A DNA stretch of 9,566 nucleotides from Flavobacteriaceae bacterium (GCA_023301205.1 JALZVC010000229.1:1-9566); one strand, 5' to 3'. Shown: positions 1-5,655, counted from the first letter of the stretch. The notes: generated by a model not told the origin, from the sequence alone. Numbers and translations are program-made.

Positions 1-1090
1 TTCCTTTGGTCTCAAACCAGACCACTTCATTGTCTTCATTTTGAATCATCCGCTTGAATACCCCAGAAATTTGAAGTCCTGTAGAGATTTCAATCGTGCC
101 CAGTTGTTTGCTTTTTACCAGCTTATCTAATCCTCGCCACCCTCCTTTGCGCACTGCCATGGTATTTGCAAACTCCTCAAGTACTTGTTGTAAATACGCA
201 AAATCTGGCGTTACGTAGAGTTGCGGTTGCGGTTTAGTAATGTCAAAATCTTGATATGCGGCATCAATGGAATAGGGTATTTTTTGTACTTCGGGCTTCA
301 TACACCATTCACTCTCTCCAATAGAAGAGAGTAACCCAGCGCCATAGATTTTAGGAGCTTCTACACTGCCCACCAGGCCATATTCTACTGTCCACCAGTG
401 CAAGTTTCTAATCAAGGATATTTCCGAAGGGATTACCTTTTTAATTTGAAGTTCTTCTATTCGTTTTTCAGCAGCAGTGATTTTCCTCAAATGCTTTTCT
501 GTAAGAGTATGAACTCCTCCCTCCTCGGGGGAGGTCGGGAGGGAGATTTCCTTCAGCATACTCAAAGTCCTCACCGCCTCATACAATTCCATATCGTGCG
601 CACTCGAGATGGCTTTTGCACCTATCTCGCCAAAACGTCTTAAATACTCTGCATAATCCGGACTTGCAATAATGGGAGCGTGACCAGCACCTTCGTGAAT
701 GATATCTGGGGCAGGCGTGTATTCAATATTTTCCAGTTGTCTAATATCGCTCGCTATAACAAGTACTTTGTAGGCTTGAAACTCCATAAAAGCATTGGGC
801 GGTATAAAACCATCAACAGCCACAGCTGCCCAGCCTATTTTTTTAAGGATACGGTTCATCCCATACATAGAAGGAATATCATCAATAGAAATACCTGTTT
901 TTTGAAGTCCTTCAAGATAACTTTCGTGTGCGACTTTACTTAAGTAATCAACATTTTTACGCATCACATAACGCCACACAGCTTGGTTTACAGCGGTGTA
1001 ATGTTTATAATTCTGCGGCTTGATATACTGCTTTAAATGTGGTGGTAATCTGTCAAGCAATTCGTTAGATTCGATGCGTTCTTCAATCAT
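1..1090 (-). CDS. phhA: Aromatic amino acid (phenylalanine 4-) hydroxylase, N-terminal part; C-terminus beyond the left edge
   Basis: A pterin- and non-haem-iron-dependent monooxygenase, most likely converting phenylalanine to tyrosine in the cytosol. I translated the complement: the frame is open from the ATG at 1090 to position 2, giving 363 codons with no stop. The iron-binding signature is clear: PDIIHEGAGHAP supplies His132 and His137, and HWWTVEYGL supplies Glu236, the expected 2-His-1-Glu triad. There is no ACT regulatory domain before the catalytic core. Bacteroidota members of this family are longer than the proteobacterial enzyme, so a C-terminal extension is expected outside the window. 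A short GC-rich palindromic stretch (residues about 183-193, SLPTSPEEGG) interrupts a variable region between the two metal motifs. The gene is divergent from the tetR/paa operon. Tyrosine or tryptophan specificity cannot be excluded from this fragment. Confidence 0.93.
   Translation of the reverse strand, partial: MIEERIESNELLDRLPPHLKQYIKPQNYKHYTAVNQAVWRYVMRKNVDYLSKVAHESYLEGLQKTGISIDDIPSMYGMNRILKKIGWAAVAVDGFIPPNAFMEFQAYKVLVIASDIRQLENIEYTPAPDIIHEGAGHAPIIASPDYAEYLRRFGEIGAKAISSAHDMELYEAVRTLSMLKEISLPTSPEEGGVHTLTEKHLRKITAAEKRIEELQIKKVIPSEISLIRNLHWWTVEYGLVGSVEAPKIYGAGLLSSIGESEWCMKPEVQKIPYSIDAAYQDFDITKPQPQLYVTPDFAYLQQVLEEFANTMAVRKGGWRGLDKLVKSKQLGTIEISTGLQISGVFKRMIQNEDNEVVWFETKG
518..544. repeat. 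GC-rich palindromic element inside the hydroxylase coding region
   Basis: TCCCTCC at 518-524 is complementary to GGAGGGA at 538-544. An alternative inner hairpin pairs CCTCC (520-524) with GGAGG (530-534). The stretch is much richer in G+C than the surrounding gene. In the hydroxylase frame it reads as roughly SLPTSPEEGG, low-complexity residues that look unlike the flanking helices, and the frame is preserved. It resembles the CTCCCTC-type palindromes scattered between genes in Bacteroidota; membership of a genome-wide family is inference. Confidence 0.55.
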
Positions 1091-1094
1091 AACT

Positions 1095-1102
1095 CAAAAG
1101 TA
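1095..1102 (-). promoter_or_regulatory. Possible -7 element (TACTTTTG) for the hydroxylase
   Basis: On the minus strand the sequence TACTTTTG matches the Bacteroidota -7 consensus TAnnTTTG exactly and ends only four bases before the ATG at 1090. Transcription from it would give a nearly leaderless mRNA. No TTG lies at the expected distance upstream, so the call is weak. Confidence 0.3.
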
Positions 1103-1156
1103 ATGAAATGCTACCGATTGTTGTTTTTTGAATATTCATTTTATATGTTAATTTAT

Positions 1157-1170
1157 CAATCGTATATTTA
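1157..1170 (+). promoter_or_regulatory. Possible tetR promoter with an operator-like CAATCG core
   Basis: TATATTTA at 1163-1170 is one base off TAnnTTTG and lies just ahead of the chosen tetR start at 1178. The six bases immediately before it, CAATCG (1157-1162), are the same as the centre of the palindrome at the paaE promoter (1818-1823), which likewise sits next to the -7 element. The flanks here are not a good palindrome and no suitably spaced TTG is present. Autoregulation is plausible but unproven. Confidence 0.25.
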
Positions 1171-1177
1171 CAAGTAC

Positions 1178-1744
1178 ATGGAGCTTACTCGTAAAAATCA
1201 AATTATAAAAGTAGCTGCCACACTCTTTAGAGAACGAGGCTATAACGCTGTTTCTATGCGCGATATCGCTAAGGTAATGGAGATGAAAGCATCTAGTTTA
1301 TACAATCATATTTCTGGGAAACAAGAAATATTATCTTCGCTTATTATAGAAGTGGCGCAAGCGTTTACTTCGGAAATGTCAAAGATCATTGCTACGCATT
1401 CAACAGCATTAAAACAGATTGAAAAAGTTGTCGAAATCCATATTGATGTTACCGTTACGTATTCCGAAAATATCGCTTCACTTAATAATGATTGGATGCA
1501 CCTTGAAGGTGCTGCTTTAAAAACTGTTATAAAAATGCGTGAAGAGTATGAAGAAAATTTTAGAAGTATCATAAAACGAGGCATTCAAGAAGGAGAAATA
1601 AAACCACAACATCCGGAAGTTATATTATTCTCTATCCTCTCCACACTAAGAACACTCTACCTTTGGAACGAAAAACGCGGAAAAATGGATGTCAATCTTT
1701 TGAAAAAAGATATGGTAGCCGTTTTGATAAAAGGGATTGTGTAA
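1178..1744 (+). CDS. paaR: TetR-family transcriptional regulator, probable PaaR repressor of the phenylacetate operon
   Basis: A 188-residue regulator with an N-terminal TetR helix-turn-helix at about residues 5-50: an AATLFRERGYNAVSMRDIA-type first half, then a recognition helix around KASSLYNHISGKQEIL. The rest is an all-helical ligand-binding and dimerisation region. The open frame extends upstream to 1103, but that adds 25 hydrophobic and aromatic residues unlike any TetR N-terminus. MELTRKNQII at 1178 matches the usual family start. It lies 113 bp upstream of paaE on the same strand, and a perfect 18-bp palindrome covers the paaE promoter, so repression of the paa genes is the natural role. 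In PaaR proteins of other bacteria the inducer is phenylacetyl-CoA; the ligand here is inferred. The symbol rests on context plus family membership. Confidence 0.85.
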   Translation: MELTRKNQIIKVAATLFRERGYNAVSMRDIAKVMEMKASSLYNHISGKQEILSSLIIEVAQAFTSEMSKIIATHSTALKQIEKVVEIHIDVTVTYSENIASLNNDWMHLEGAALKTVIKMREEYEENFRSIIKRGIQEGEIKPQHPEVILFSILSTLRTLYLWNEKRGKMDVNLLKKDMVAVLIKGIV

Positions 1745-1781
1745 ATGTATAATTGCTTAGGATGAATTAGGACTGTAATTA

Positions 1782-1796
1782 TTAACAAAAAGTTAA
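1782..1796. promoter_or_regulatory. Short AT-rich inverted repeat, possible weak second operator
   Basis: TTAAC-AAAAA-GTTAA is a perfect 5-bp inverted repeat. Its TAAC/GTTA arms are the same as the core of the operator at 1812-1829 but with a 5-nt rather than 4-nt spacer. The centres are about 31-32 bp apart, close to three helical turns. It could equally be chance in AT-rich DNA. Confidence 0.25.
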
Positions 1797-1801
1797 AGCG
1801 T

Positions 1802-1832
1802 TTGCAACTCTAACTAACAATCGTTAGTTTTG
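1802..1832 (+). promoter_or_regulatory. Promoter of the paa operon (Bacteroidota type)
   Basis: TTG at 1802-1804, a 20-bp spacer, then TAGTTTTG at 1825-1832, a perfect match to the TAnnTTTG -7 element used by the Bacteroidota primary sigma factor. Transcription would start near 1837-1840 and leave a leader of about 20 nt before the paaE GTG. The -7 element overlaps the palindromic operator. Confidence 0.65.
1812..1829. promoter_or_regulatory. Palindromic operator, probable binding site of the TetR/PaaR protein
   Basis: AACTAAC-AATC-GTTAGTT is a perfect 7-bp inverted repeat around a 4-bp centre. It lies in the promoter spacer and covers the first five bases of the -7 element. Size and symmetry fit a TetR dimer site, and the regulator gene is directly upstream. 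Bound protein would block RNA polymerase. Assigning it to this regulator is inference from position. Confidence 0.65.
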
Positions 1833-1857
1833 TATAATTAATAGTTAAACCGAACCA

Positions 1858-2931
1858 GTGACAGACTTTCATAATCTAAGAGTTAAAGATATTTATAAAG
1901 ATACCGGTGATACCTCTGTAATCTCCTTTGAGGTTCCTTCAGGGATATCAGAGGAATTCCAGTTTCGTCAAGGACAATATTTAACATTGAAAGCTAATAT
2001 CAACGGCGAAGATACGCGCAGATCTTACAGCCTGTGTTCGAGCCCGGCAGATGGAGAATGGAAGGTGGCTGTAAAGTTAATTCCAGGAGGTAAGTTCTCA
2101 ACGTTTGTAAATGAAACCCTAGCAACAGGCGATATGCTTGAAGTTATGGCGCCTGGAGGGAGCTTTGGTGTTGAGTGCCAACCTCTAGAAGCGAAAAACT
2201 ATCTATTTTTTGCAGCAGGTAGTGGTATTACACCTGTTTTATCAATGGTAAAAGCACATTTAGCTTGCGAACCAGAATCTACTTGCAAATTATTCTATGT
2301 TAATAAAACAGCTAAATCTATTATCTTTAAAGAAGAGTTAGAGCAGCTTAGAAACAAATACTTTGGGCGTCTTGAAATCAATTATTTTCTAACGAAAGAA
2401 AAAAGAGACATTGAGTTGTTTAATGGGCGATTTGATGATGAAAAGATGGAGGTGCTTTCTAAGTCGTTTATAGACATTCCAGATACTAATGAAGTGTTTT
2501 TATGTGGCCCAGAAAAGATGGTTAATTTCGTTTCAACATACTTAGTTAACGCTGGATTACCCAAGGAGAATGTACATTTTGAGTTGTTTGTAACTGGACT
2601 TACAGAAGAAGACATTGCAAGACAAGAACGTTTGTCAAAACAAAATGTAGAAGGAACAGAAGTAATTATTGTAGATGGAGGTAAAGAGTTCGCCTTTACA
2701 ATGACAAAAGAATATGATAATATATTAGACGCAGCCCTAGCAGCTGGAGCAGATTTGCCCTTTGCTTGTAAAGGTGGTGTTTGTAGCACCTGTAAATGCG
2801 AAGTAATTGACGGAAGCGTAGAAATGAAAATAAATTATGCGTTGAGTGATAAAGAAGTATCTCAAAACCTTGTTTTGAGCTGCCAAGCCGTCCCAACCGC
2901 AGATAAAGTAACAGTAGATTTTGATGTGTAA
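1858..2931 (+). CDS. paaE: PaaE, reductase subunit of the phenylacetyl-CoA epoxidase
   Basis: The 357-residue electron-transfer subunit passes electrons from NADPH through FAD and a [2Fe-2S] cluster to the PaaA di-iron centre. Three domains are visible: an FAD domain (residues about 1-110) with RRSYS at 54-58; a nucleotide domain (about 113-240) with GSGITP at 121-126 and CGPEKM at 216-221; and a C-terminal plant-type ferredoxin domain with cluster ligands Cys304, Cys309, Cys312 and Cys342. The start is a GTG. An in-frame TAA at 1846-1848 rules out an upstream start and the next ATG would cut into the FAD domain. It is first in the operon, whereas in Escherichia coli paaE follows paaABCD. The operator-promoter lies directly upstream. 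Confidence 0.95.
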   Translation: MTDFHNLRVKDIYKDTGDTSVISFEVPSGISEEFQFRQGQYLTLKANINGEDTRRSYSLCSSPADGEWKVAVKLIPGGKFSTFVNETLATGDMLEVMAPGGSFGVECQPLEAKNYLFFAAGSGITPVLSMVKAHLACEPESTCKLFYVNKTAKSIIFKEELEQLRNKYFGRLEINYFLTKEKRDIELFNGRFDDEKMEVLSKSFIDIPDTNEVFLCGPEKMVNFVSTYLVNAGLPKENVHFELFVTGLTEEDIARQERLSKQNVEGTEVIIVDGGKEFAFTMTKEYDNILDAALAAGADLPFACKGGVCSTCKCEVIDGSVEMKINYALSDKEVSQNLVLSCQAVPTADKVTVDFDV

Positions 2932-2961
2932 TAACTATCTACAAACAAAAAGATGAATAAT

Positions 2962-3000
2962 TCTCTCCCTCTGGGAGAGATGCCCAAAGGGCAGAGAGGG
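2962..3000. repeat. Double-hairpin palindromic repeat between paaE and paaA
   Basis: TCTCTCCC (2962-2969) pairs with GGGAGAGA (2973-2980) around a 3-nt loop. GCCC (2982-2985) then pairs with GGGC (2989-2992). As an alternative, CCCTCT (2967-2972) can pair with AGAGGG (2995-3000). No T-run follows, so it is not a typical terminator. It resembles CTCTCCC-type palindromic repeats common in Bacteroidota, and the transcript must read through it to reach paaA. Confidence 0.7.
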
Positions 3001-3032
3001 TAAGCCTAATTTTAAATTTAAAGCCCAACATT

Positions 3033-3989
3033 ATGAGCAACGAACAAATTAAAAACCTAGAAGAAATTTTTGAAGCACGTATTGCACGTGATGAAAAAAT
3101 AGAACCAAAAGATTGGATGCCAGAAAAGTATCGTAAGACACACATCAGGCAAATGAGCCAACACGCCCACAGCGAAATTGTTGGGATGTTGCCTGAAGGA
3201 AATTGGATAACAAGAGCGCCTTCTTTAAGGAGAAAAGCAGCGCTTTTAGCTAAAGTCCAAGATGAAGCAGGACACGGTTTGTATTTGTATTCAGCTTGTG
3301 AAACCTTAGGGGTTTCTCGTGACGAATTGTACGAGCAATTACATTCTGGTAAAGCAAAGTATTCTTCCATTTTTAACTACCCAACGGTAAGTTGGGCAGA
3401 TATGGGAGCTGTAGGTTGGTTAGTTGATGGAGCAGCAATTATAAACCAAGTGCCTTTATGTAATACCTCTTTTGGTCCTTATGCAAGAGCAATGGTTCGT
3501 GTGTGCAAAGAAGAATCTTTCCACCAGCGTCAAGGTTTTGAGATAATGCATAAGCTCTGTAATGGTACACCAGAACAAAAGGATATGGCGCAAGATGCGT
3601 TAAACAGATGGTGGTGGCCAAGTTTAATGATGTTGGGGCCAACAGATGCAGAAAGCATACACACAGAGCAATCCATGAAATGGAAGTTGAAACGTAAATC
3701 TAACGATGATTTGCGTCAGCAATTTATAGATCAAACAGTGCCTCAAGCAGATTTGTTAGGCTTGACCATTCCAGATCCAGATATGAAGTTTAATGAAGAA
3801 ACTGGGAGCTACGATTTTGGAGAAATTAACTGGGACGAATTTTGGCAAGTTGTAAAAGGCCACGGTCCTTGCAACAAGCAAAGAATGAAAGCGAGAGTGA
3901 GTGCCTGGGAAAATGGAGCTTGGGTTCGCGATGCAGCAATGGCGCACGCAGAAAAAAATGAAGTTAAGAAATTAAAGAAAGCAATTTAA
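3033..3989 (+). CDS. paaA: PaaA, catalytic di-iron oxygenase subunit of phenylacetyl-CoA epoxidase
   Basis: The 318-residue subunit holds the di-iron site that inserts one oxygen atom of O2 into the aromatic ring, giving ring-1,2-epoxyphenylacetyl-CoA. The ferritin-like fold has the expected ligand set: Glu48, Glu78 and His81 (DEAGH), Asp132 (LVDGAA), and Glu161 and His164 (EESFH). Length is close to the roughly 309 residues of the Escherichia coli protein, with a few extra N-terminal residues. [17 protein letters not shown] at 3033 is the first suitable start. It works as a complex with PaaC (structural partner), PaaB and the reductase PaaE, all encoded around it. The gap to paaE is 101 bp and carries a double hairpin; a 113-bp gap precedes paaB. 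Confidence 0.97.
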   Translation: MSNEQIKNLEEIFEARIARDEKIEPKDWMPEKYRKTHIRQMSQHAHSEIVGMLPEGNWITRAPSLRRKAALLAKVQDEAGHGLYLYSACETLGVSRDELYEQLHSGKAKYSSIFNYPTVSWADMGAVGWLVDGAAIINQVPLCNTSFGPYARAMVRVCKEESFHQRQGFEIMHKLCNGTPEQKDMAQDALNRWWWPSLMMLGPTDAESIHTEQSMKWKLKRKSNDDLRQQFIDQTVPQADLLGLTIPDPDMKFNEETGSYDFGEINWDEFWQVVKGHGPCNKQRMKARVSAWENGAWVRDAAMAHAEKNEVKKLKKAI

Positions 3990-3996
3990 AAAATAG

Positions 3997-4088
3997 GACT
4001 TAAGACTAAAAAAGCTTATTTTTTTTGACGTACGGCATAGGACTAAAGGTCGTACGTACTATGTCTTTAAGCTTAGCGGTCGTAAGTC
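3997..4088. repeat. Nested inverted repeat in the paaA-paaB gap
   Basis: An outer pair of arms, GACTTAAGACT...AAGCTTA at 3997-4018 and TAAGCTT...GTCGTAAGTC at 4068-4088, is largely complementary. An inner pair, ACGTACG (4028-4034) with CGTACGT (4051-4057), is perfect. The element fills nearly the whole gap. An open frame from a TTG at 4025 reads through its right half into paaB, but that translated part (GIGLKVVRTMSLSL...) is repeat sequence and not a PaaB N-terminus. Confidence 0.6.
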
Positions 4089-4102
4089 AAACACATAAAA
4101 TT

Positions 4103-4387
4103 ATGTCAAAAAACTGGCCCTTATGGGAAATCTTCGTAAGAAGTAAAAACGGATTAGAGCATAGACACTTTGGTAGTCTTCACGCAGCAGATGCAGAGAT
4201 GGCTTTATCAAACGCTCGCGATGTGTACACACGCAGGAGCGAAGGGGTGAGCATTTGGGTAGTAGAGAGTAGTAATGTCACAGCAAGTAACCCAGAAAAT
4301 AACGGCGAACTTTTTGAGCCAGCTCAAGATAAAGTATACCGTCATCCTACTTTTTATGACTTACCAGATGAGGTAAAGCATATGTAA
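4103..4387 (+). CDS. paaB: PaaB, small subunit of the phenylacetyl-CoA epoxidase
   Basis: A 94-residue protein from the ATG at 4103 (MSKNWPLWEIFVRSKNGLEH), almost exactly the length of Escherichia coli PaaB (95). It has the family hallmarks: WEIFVRSKNGL-HRHFGSLHA near the N-terminus, NARDVYTRRSEGVSIWVV at residues 37-54 and a C-terminal HPTFYDLP. The frame is open 78 bp further upstream to a TTG, but that extension lies in a palindromic repeat, so I chose the internal ATG. PaaB is not catalytic. It bridges the PaaAC core of the oxygenase and may help dock the reductase. Its stop codon is directly followed by the left arm of the inverted repeat that brackets the next gene. Confidence 0.95.
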   Translation: MSKNWPLWEIFVRSKNGLEHRHFGSLHAADAEMALSNARDVYTRRSEGVSIWVVESSNVTASNPENNGELFEPAQDKVYRHPTFYDLPDEVKHM

Positions 4388-4388
4388 A

Positions 4389-4416
4389 TGAACCTGAACT
4401 CGAACTTGAAATTGAA
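4389..4416. repeat. Left arm of the inverted hexamer array flanking the S23 gene
   Basis: A run of about four and a half TGAACT-like hexamers (TGAACC, TGAACT, CGAACT, TGAAAT, TGAA) starting two bases after the paaB stop codon. It is complementary to the array at 4784-4817. Ungapped pairing matches about 23 of 28 positions, and shifting by one hexamer matches about 24 of 28, so the stem can slip in register. Confidence 0.75.
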
Positions 4417-4427
4417 AAATGAATTAG

Positions 4428-4772
4428 ATGAGTAAAAAGTATGATTTAAGCGAGAGATTAGAAGATTTTGCTGCGGAAATAATTTTACTCTTAGATAAAA
4501 GGCCTACGTCTTTTTCTGGCGAGTATTTGGCAAAACAATTAATTCGTTCTGCTTGCTCATCAGCTTTAAATTACGGCGAGGCTTTGGGAGCAGGAACAGA
4601 TAAAGATAGAATTCACAAATTAAGAATTTGTCTTAAAGAATTGAGGGAGTCGTTAAGAAATTTAAACATTCAATCAAAAGCTAATTTATTATCAGCAGAA
4701 AAATTGAATCCCTTAAGAGCAGAGAATGATGAGTTAATAAGAATTATTGTCACATTAATTAAGAAAATTTAA
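4428..4772 (+). CDS. S23-type four-helix-bundle protein (23S rRNA intervening-sequence protein family)
   Basis: A 114-residue, all-helical, charged protein with the family pattern. Helix 1 is about residues 5-24 (YDLSERLEDFAAEIILLLDK). Helix 2 is about 31-54 (GEYLAKQLIRSACSSALNYGEA). Helix 3 is about 58-80 (DKDRIHKLRICLKELRESLRN). Helix 4 is about 90-112 (ending ELIRIIVTLIKK). There is no signal peptide or membrane segment. The family occurs in 23S rRNA intervening sequences and as stand-alone genes, and is related to the Avd accessory protein of diversity-generating retroelements. Members form pentameric barrels with a basic surface suited to nucleic acids. No biochemical role in phenylacetate degradation is known. 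The gene sits between paaB and paaC inside inverted hexamer arrays, so it is probably a guest. Codon use looks as AT-rich as its neighbours. Confidence 0.9.
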   Translation: MSKKYDLSERLEDFAAEIILLLDKRPTSFSGEYLAKQLIRSACSSALNYGEALGAGTDKDRIHKLRICLKELRESLRNLNIQSKANLLSAEKLNPLRAENDELIRIIVTLIKKI

Positions 4773-4783
4773 AAATTAATTAC

Positions 4784-4817
4784 TTCGAGTTCAAGTTCGA
4801 ATTCAAGTTCAAGTTCA
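4784..4817. repeat. Right arm of the inverted hexamer array flanking the S23 gene
   Basis: About five and a half AGTTCA/AAGTTC-type hexamers on the plus strand, the reverse complement of the TGAACT array at 4389-4416. It ends two bases before the paaC ATG at 4820, so a stem formed with the left arm would include the paaC ribosome landing region. Confidence 0.75.
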
Positions 4818-4819
4818 TT

Positions 4820-5572
4820 ATGAAAGAACATCTATATAATTATATATTATCAATAGCAGACAACAGTCTAATACTAGCACAACGTCTAGGAGAACTCTGT
4901 GGTCACGGCCCAACCCTCGAAACCGATATTGCAGGCACAAATATCTCGTTAGATCTAATAGGTCAAACACGTAATTATTATCAATACGCGGCAAAAATTC
5001 AAGGCGAAGGAAAAACGGAAGACGATCTTGCTTTTTTGCGTTTAGAACGTGAATACAAGAATGTTTTATTAGTAGAACAGCCTAATGAACATTTTGGATA
5101 CGTAATGGGACGTCAATATTTGTTTGACGTATTTCATCTATTATTTATGACCGAAATGCTAAACAGCAAAGACAAAACACTCGCTGCAATTGCTAAAAAG
5201 GGAATTAAAGAAGTAAGCTATCACAAACGTTTTTCTGGAGACTGGGTAAAACGATTAGGAGATGGAACTGATGAGAGTAATGAGAAAATGCAAGAAGCAA
5301 TAGATGATTTATGGACCTATACAGATGAGTTGTTTGATGTGACTGAAGCTGACCAAGCAATTATTAATGAAGGGATAGCGGTAGATGTTTCAAAATTAAA
5401 AGAAGCCTATTACAAAGAAGTCTCAGAGCTTTTAAAAGAAGCAAACCTTACAGTGCCAGAAAGTAAATACTTTTTAAGAGGCGGTAAAAAAGGAATTCAT
5501 AGTGAATATATGGGATACATTTTAAGTGAGTTGCAATACATGCAACGGACCTATCCTAATATGGAATGGTAG
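4820..5572 (+). CDS. paaC: PaaC, structural ferritin-like subunit of the phenylacetyl-CoA epoxidase
   Basis: A 250-residue, mostly helical protein, close to the 248 residues of Escherichia coli PaaC. Family landmarks include ILAQRLGELCGHGPTLETDI (17-36), NISLDLIGQTRNYYQYA (41-57), EDDLAFLRLEREY-NVLLVEQPN-HFG (67-93), KEVSYHKR-SGDWVKRLGDGT (130-150) and a C-terminal GIHSEYMGYILSELQYMQR. PaaC has the ferritin fold but is not the catalytic di-iron subunit. It pairs with PaaA and stabilises the oxygenase core. Here it is separated from paaB by the inserted S23 module. The start at 4820 follows the right repeat arm by two bases, and no earlier in-frame start looks reasonable. Confidence 0.96.
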   Translation: MKEHLYNYILSIADNSLILAQRLGELCGHGPTLETDIAGTNISLDLIGQTRNYYQYAAKIQGEGKTEDDLAFLRLEREYKNVLLVEQPNEHFGYVMGRQYLFDVFHLLFMTEMLNSKDKTLAAIAKKGIKEVSYHKRFSGDWVKRLGDGTDESNEKMQEAIDDLWTYTDELFDVTEADQAIINEGIAVDVSKLKEAYYKEVSELLKEANLTVPESKYFLRGGKKGIHSEYMGYILSELQYMQRTYPNMEW

Positions 5573-5580
5573 TAATGATT

Positions 5581-5634
5581 AACGATTGAAAATTTTTGAT
5601 TTGAGAAGTAAAACTTCAATAATCAAAAATCGTT
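5581..5634. repeat. Imperfect hairpin in the paaC-paaD gap
   Basis: AACGATT-GAAAA-TTTTTGATT (5581-5601) is complementary to AATCAAAAATCGTT (5621-5634) apart from a bulge. An inner match joins TGA-AGT (5602-5609) with ACTTCA (5613-5618). No T-run follows the stem. It does not clearly resemble the other repeats in the window. Confidence 0.55.
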
Positions 5635-5655
5635 ATTCCACAATCTCTAATTTTT

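Larger units (their letters stand above)
4389..4817. mobile_element. Putative S23/IVS-like insertion module in the paaB-paaC gap
   Basis: A single small gene flanked by complementary hexamer arrays fills the gap from one base after the paaB stop to two bases before the paaC start. In other paa operons paaB and paaC are normally adjacent. The same plan, an S23-family gene within a sequence whose ends pair, is known from intervening sequences in the 23S rRNA genes of some bacteria such as Leptospira. No transposase is encoded and no target-site duplication is obvious. Calling it a mobile or hitchhiking element is inference. Confidence 0.35.

Noticed and set aside
398..943. Two plus-strand open frames (398-643 and 680-943)
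   Set aside because: They lie antisense within the hydroxylase coding region, whose minus-strand frame is open throughout with clear catalytic motifs; their translations look like no protein family.
1103..1177. Upstream extension of the TetR regulator
   Set aside because: The extra 25 residues (MKCYRLLFFEYSF...) are unlike TetR N-termini and would overlap the probable promoter region; the ATG at 1178 fits the family.
2382..2896. Minus-strand open frames opposite paaE
   Set aside because: Shadows of the paaE ferredoxin and NAD domains; the plus-strand frame explains the conservation.
2939..3370. A 143-codon minus-strand open frame overlapping paaA
   Set aside because: It is antisense to the strongly conserved paaA, its product is cysteine- and serine-rich without recognisable motifs, and its end runs into the intergenic palindrome.
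4025..4102. Upstream extension of paaB from a TTG
   Set aside because: The added 26 residues come from the nested inverted repeat, and the ATG at 4103 gives the standard PaaB length and N-terminus.
4389..4817. A CRISPR array or diversity-generating retroelement suggested by the hexamer repeats and Avd-like protein
   Set aside because: The hexamers are short, contiguous and without spacers, and there is no reverse transcriptase, template repeat or variable repeat in the window.
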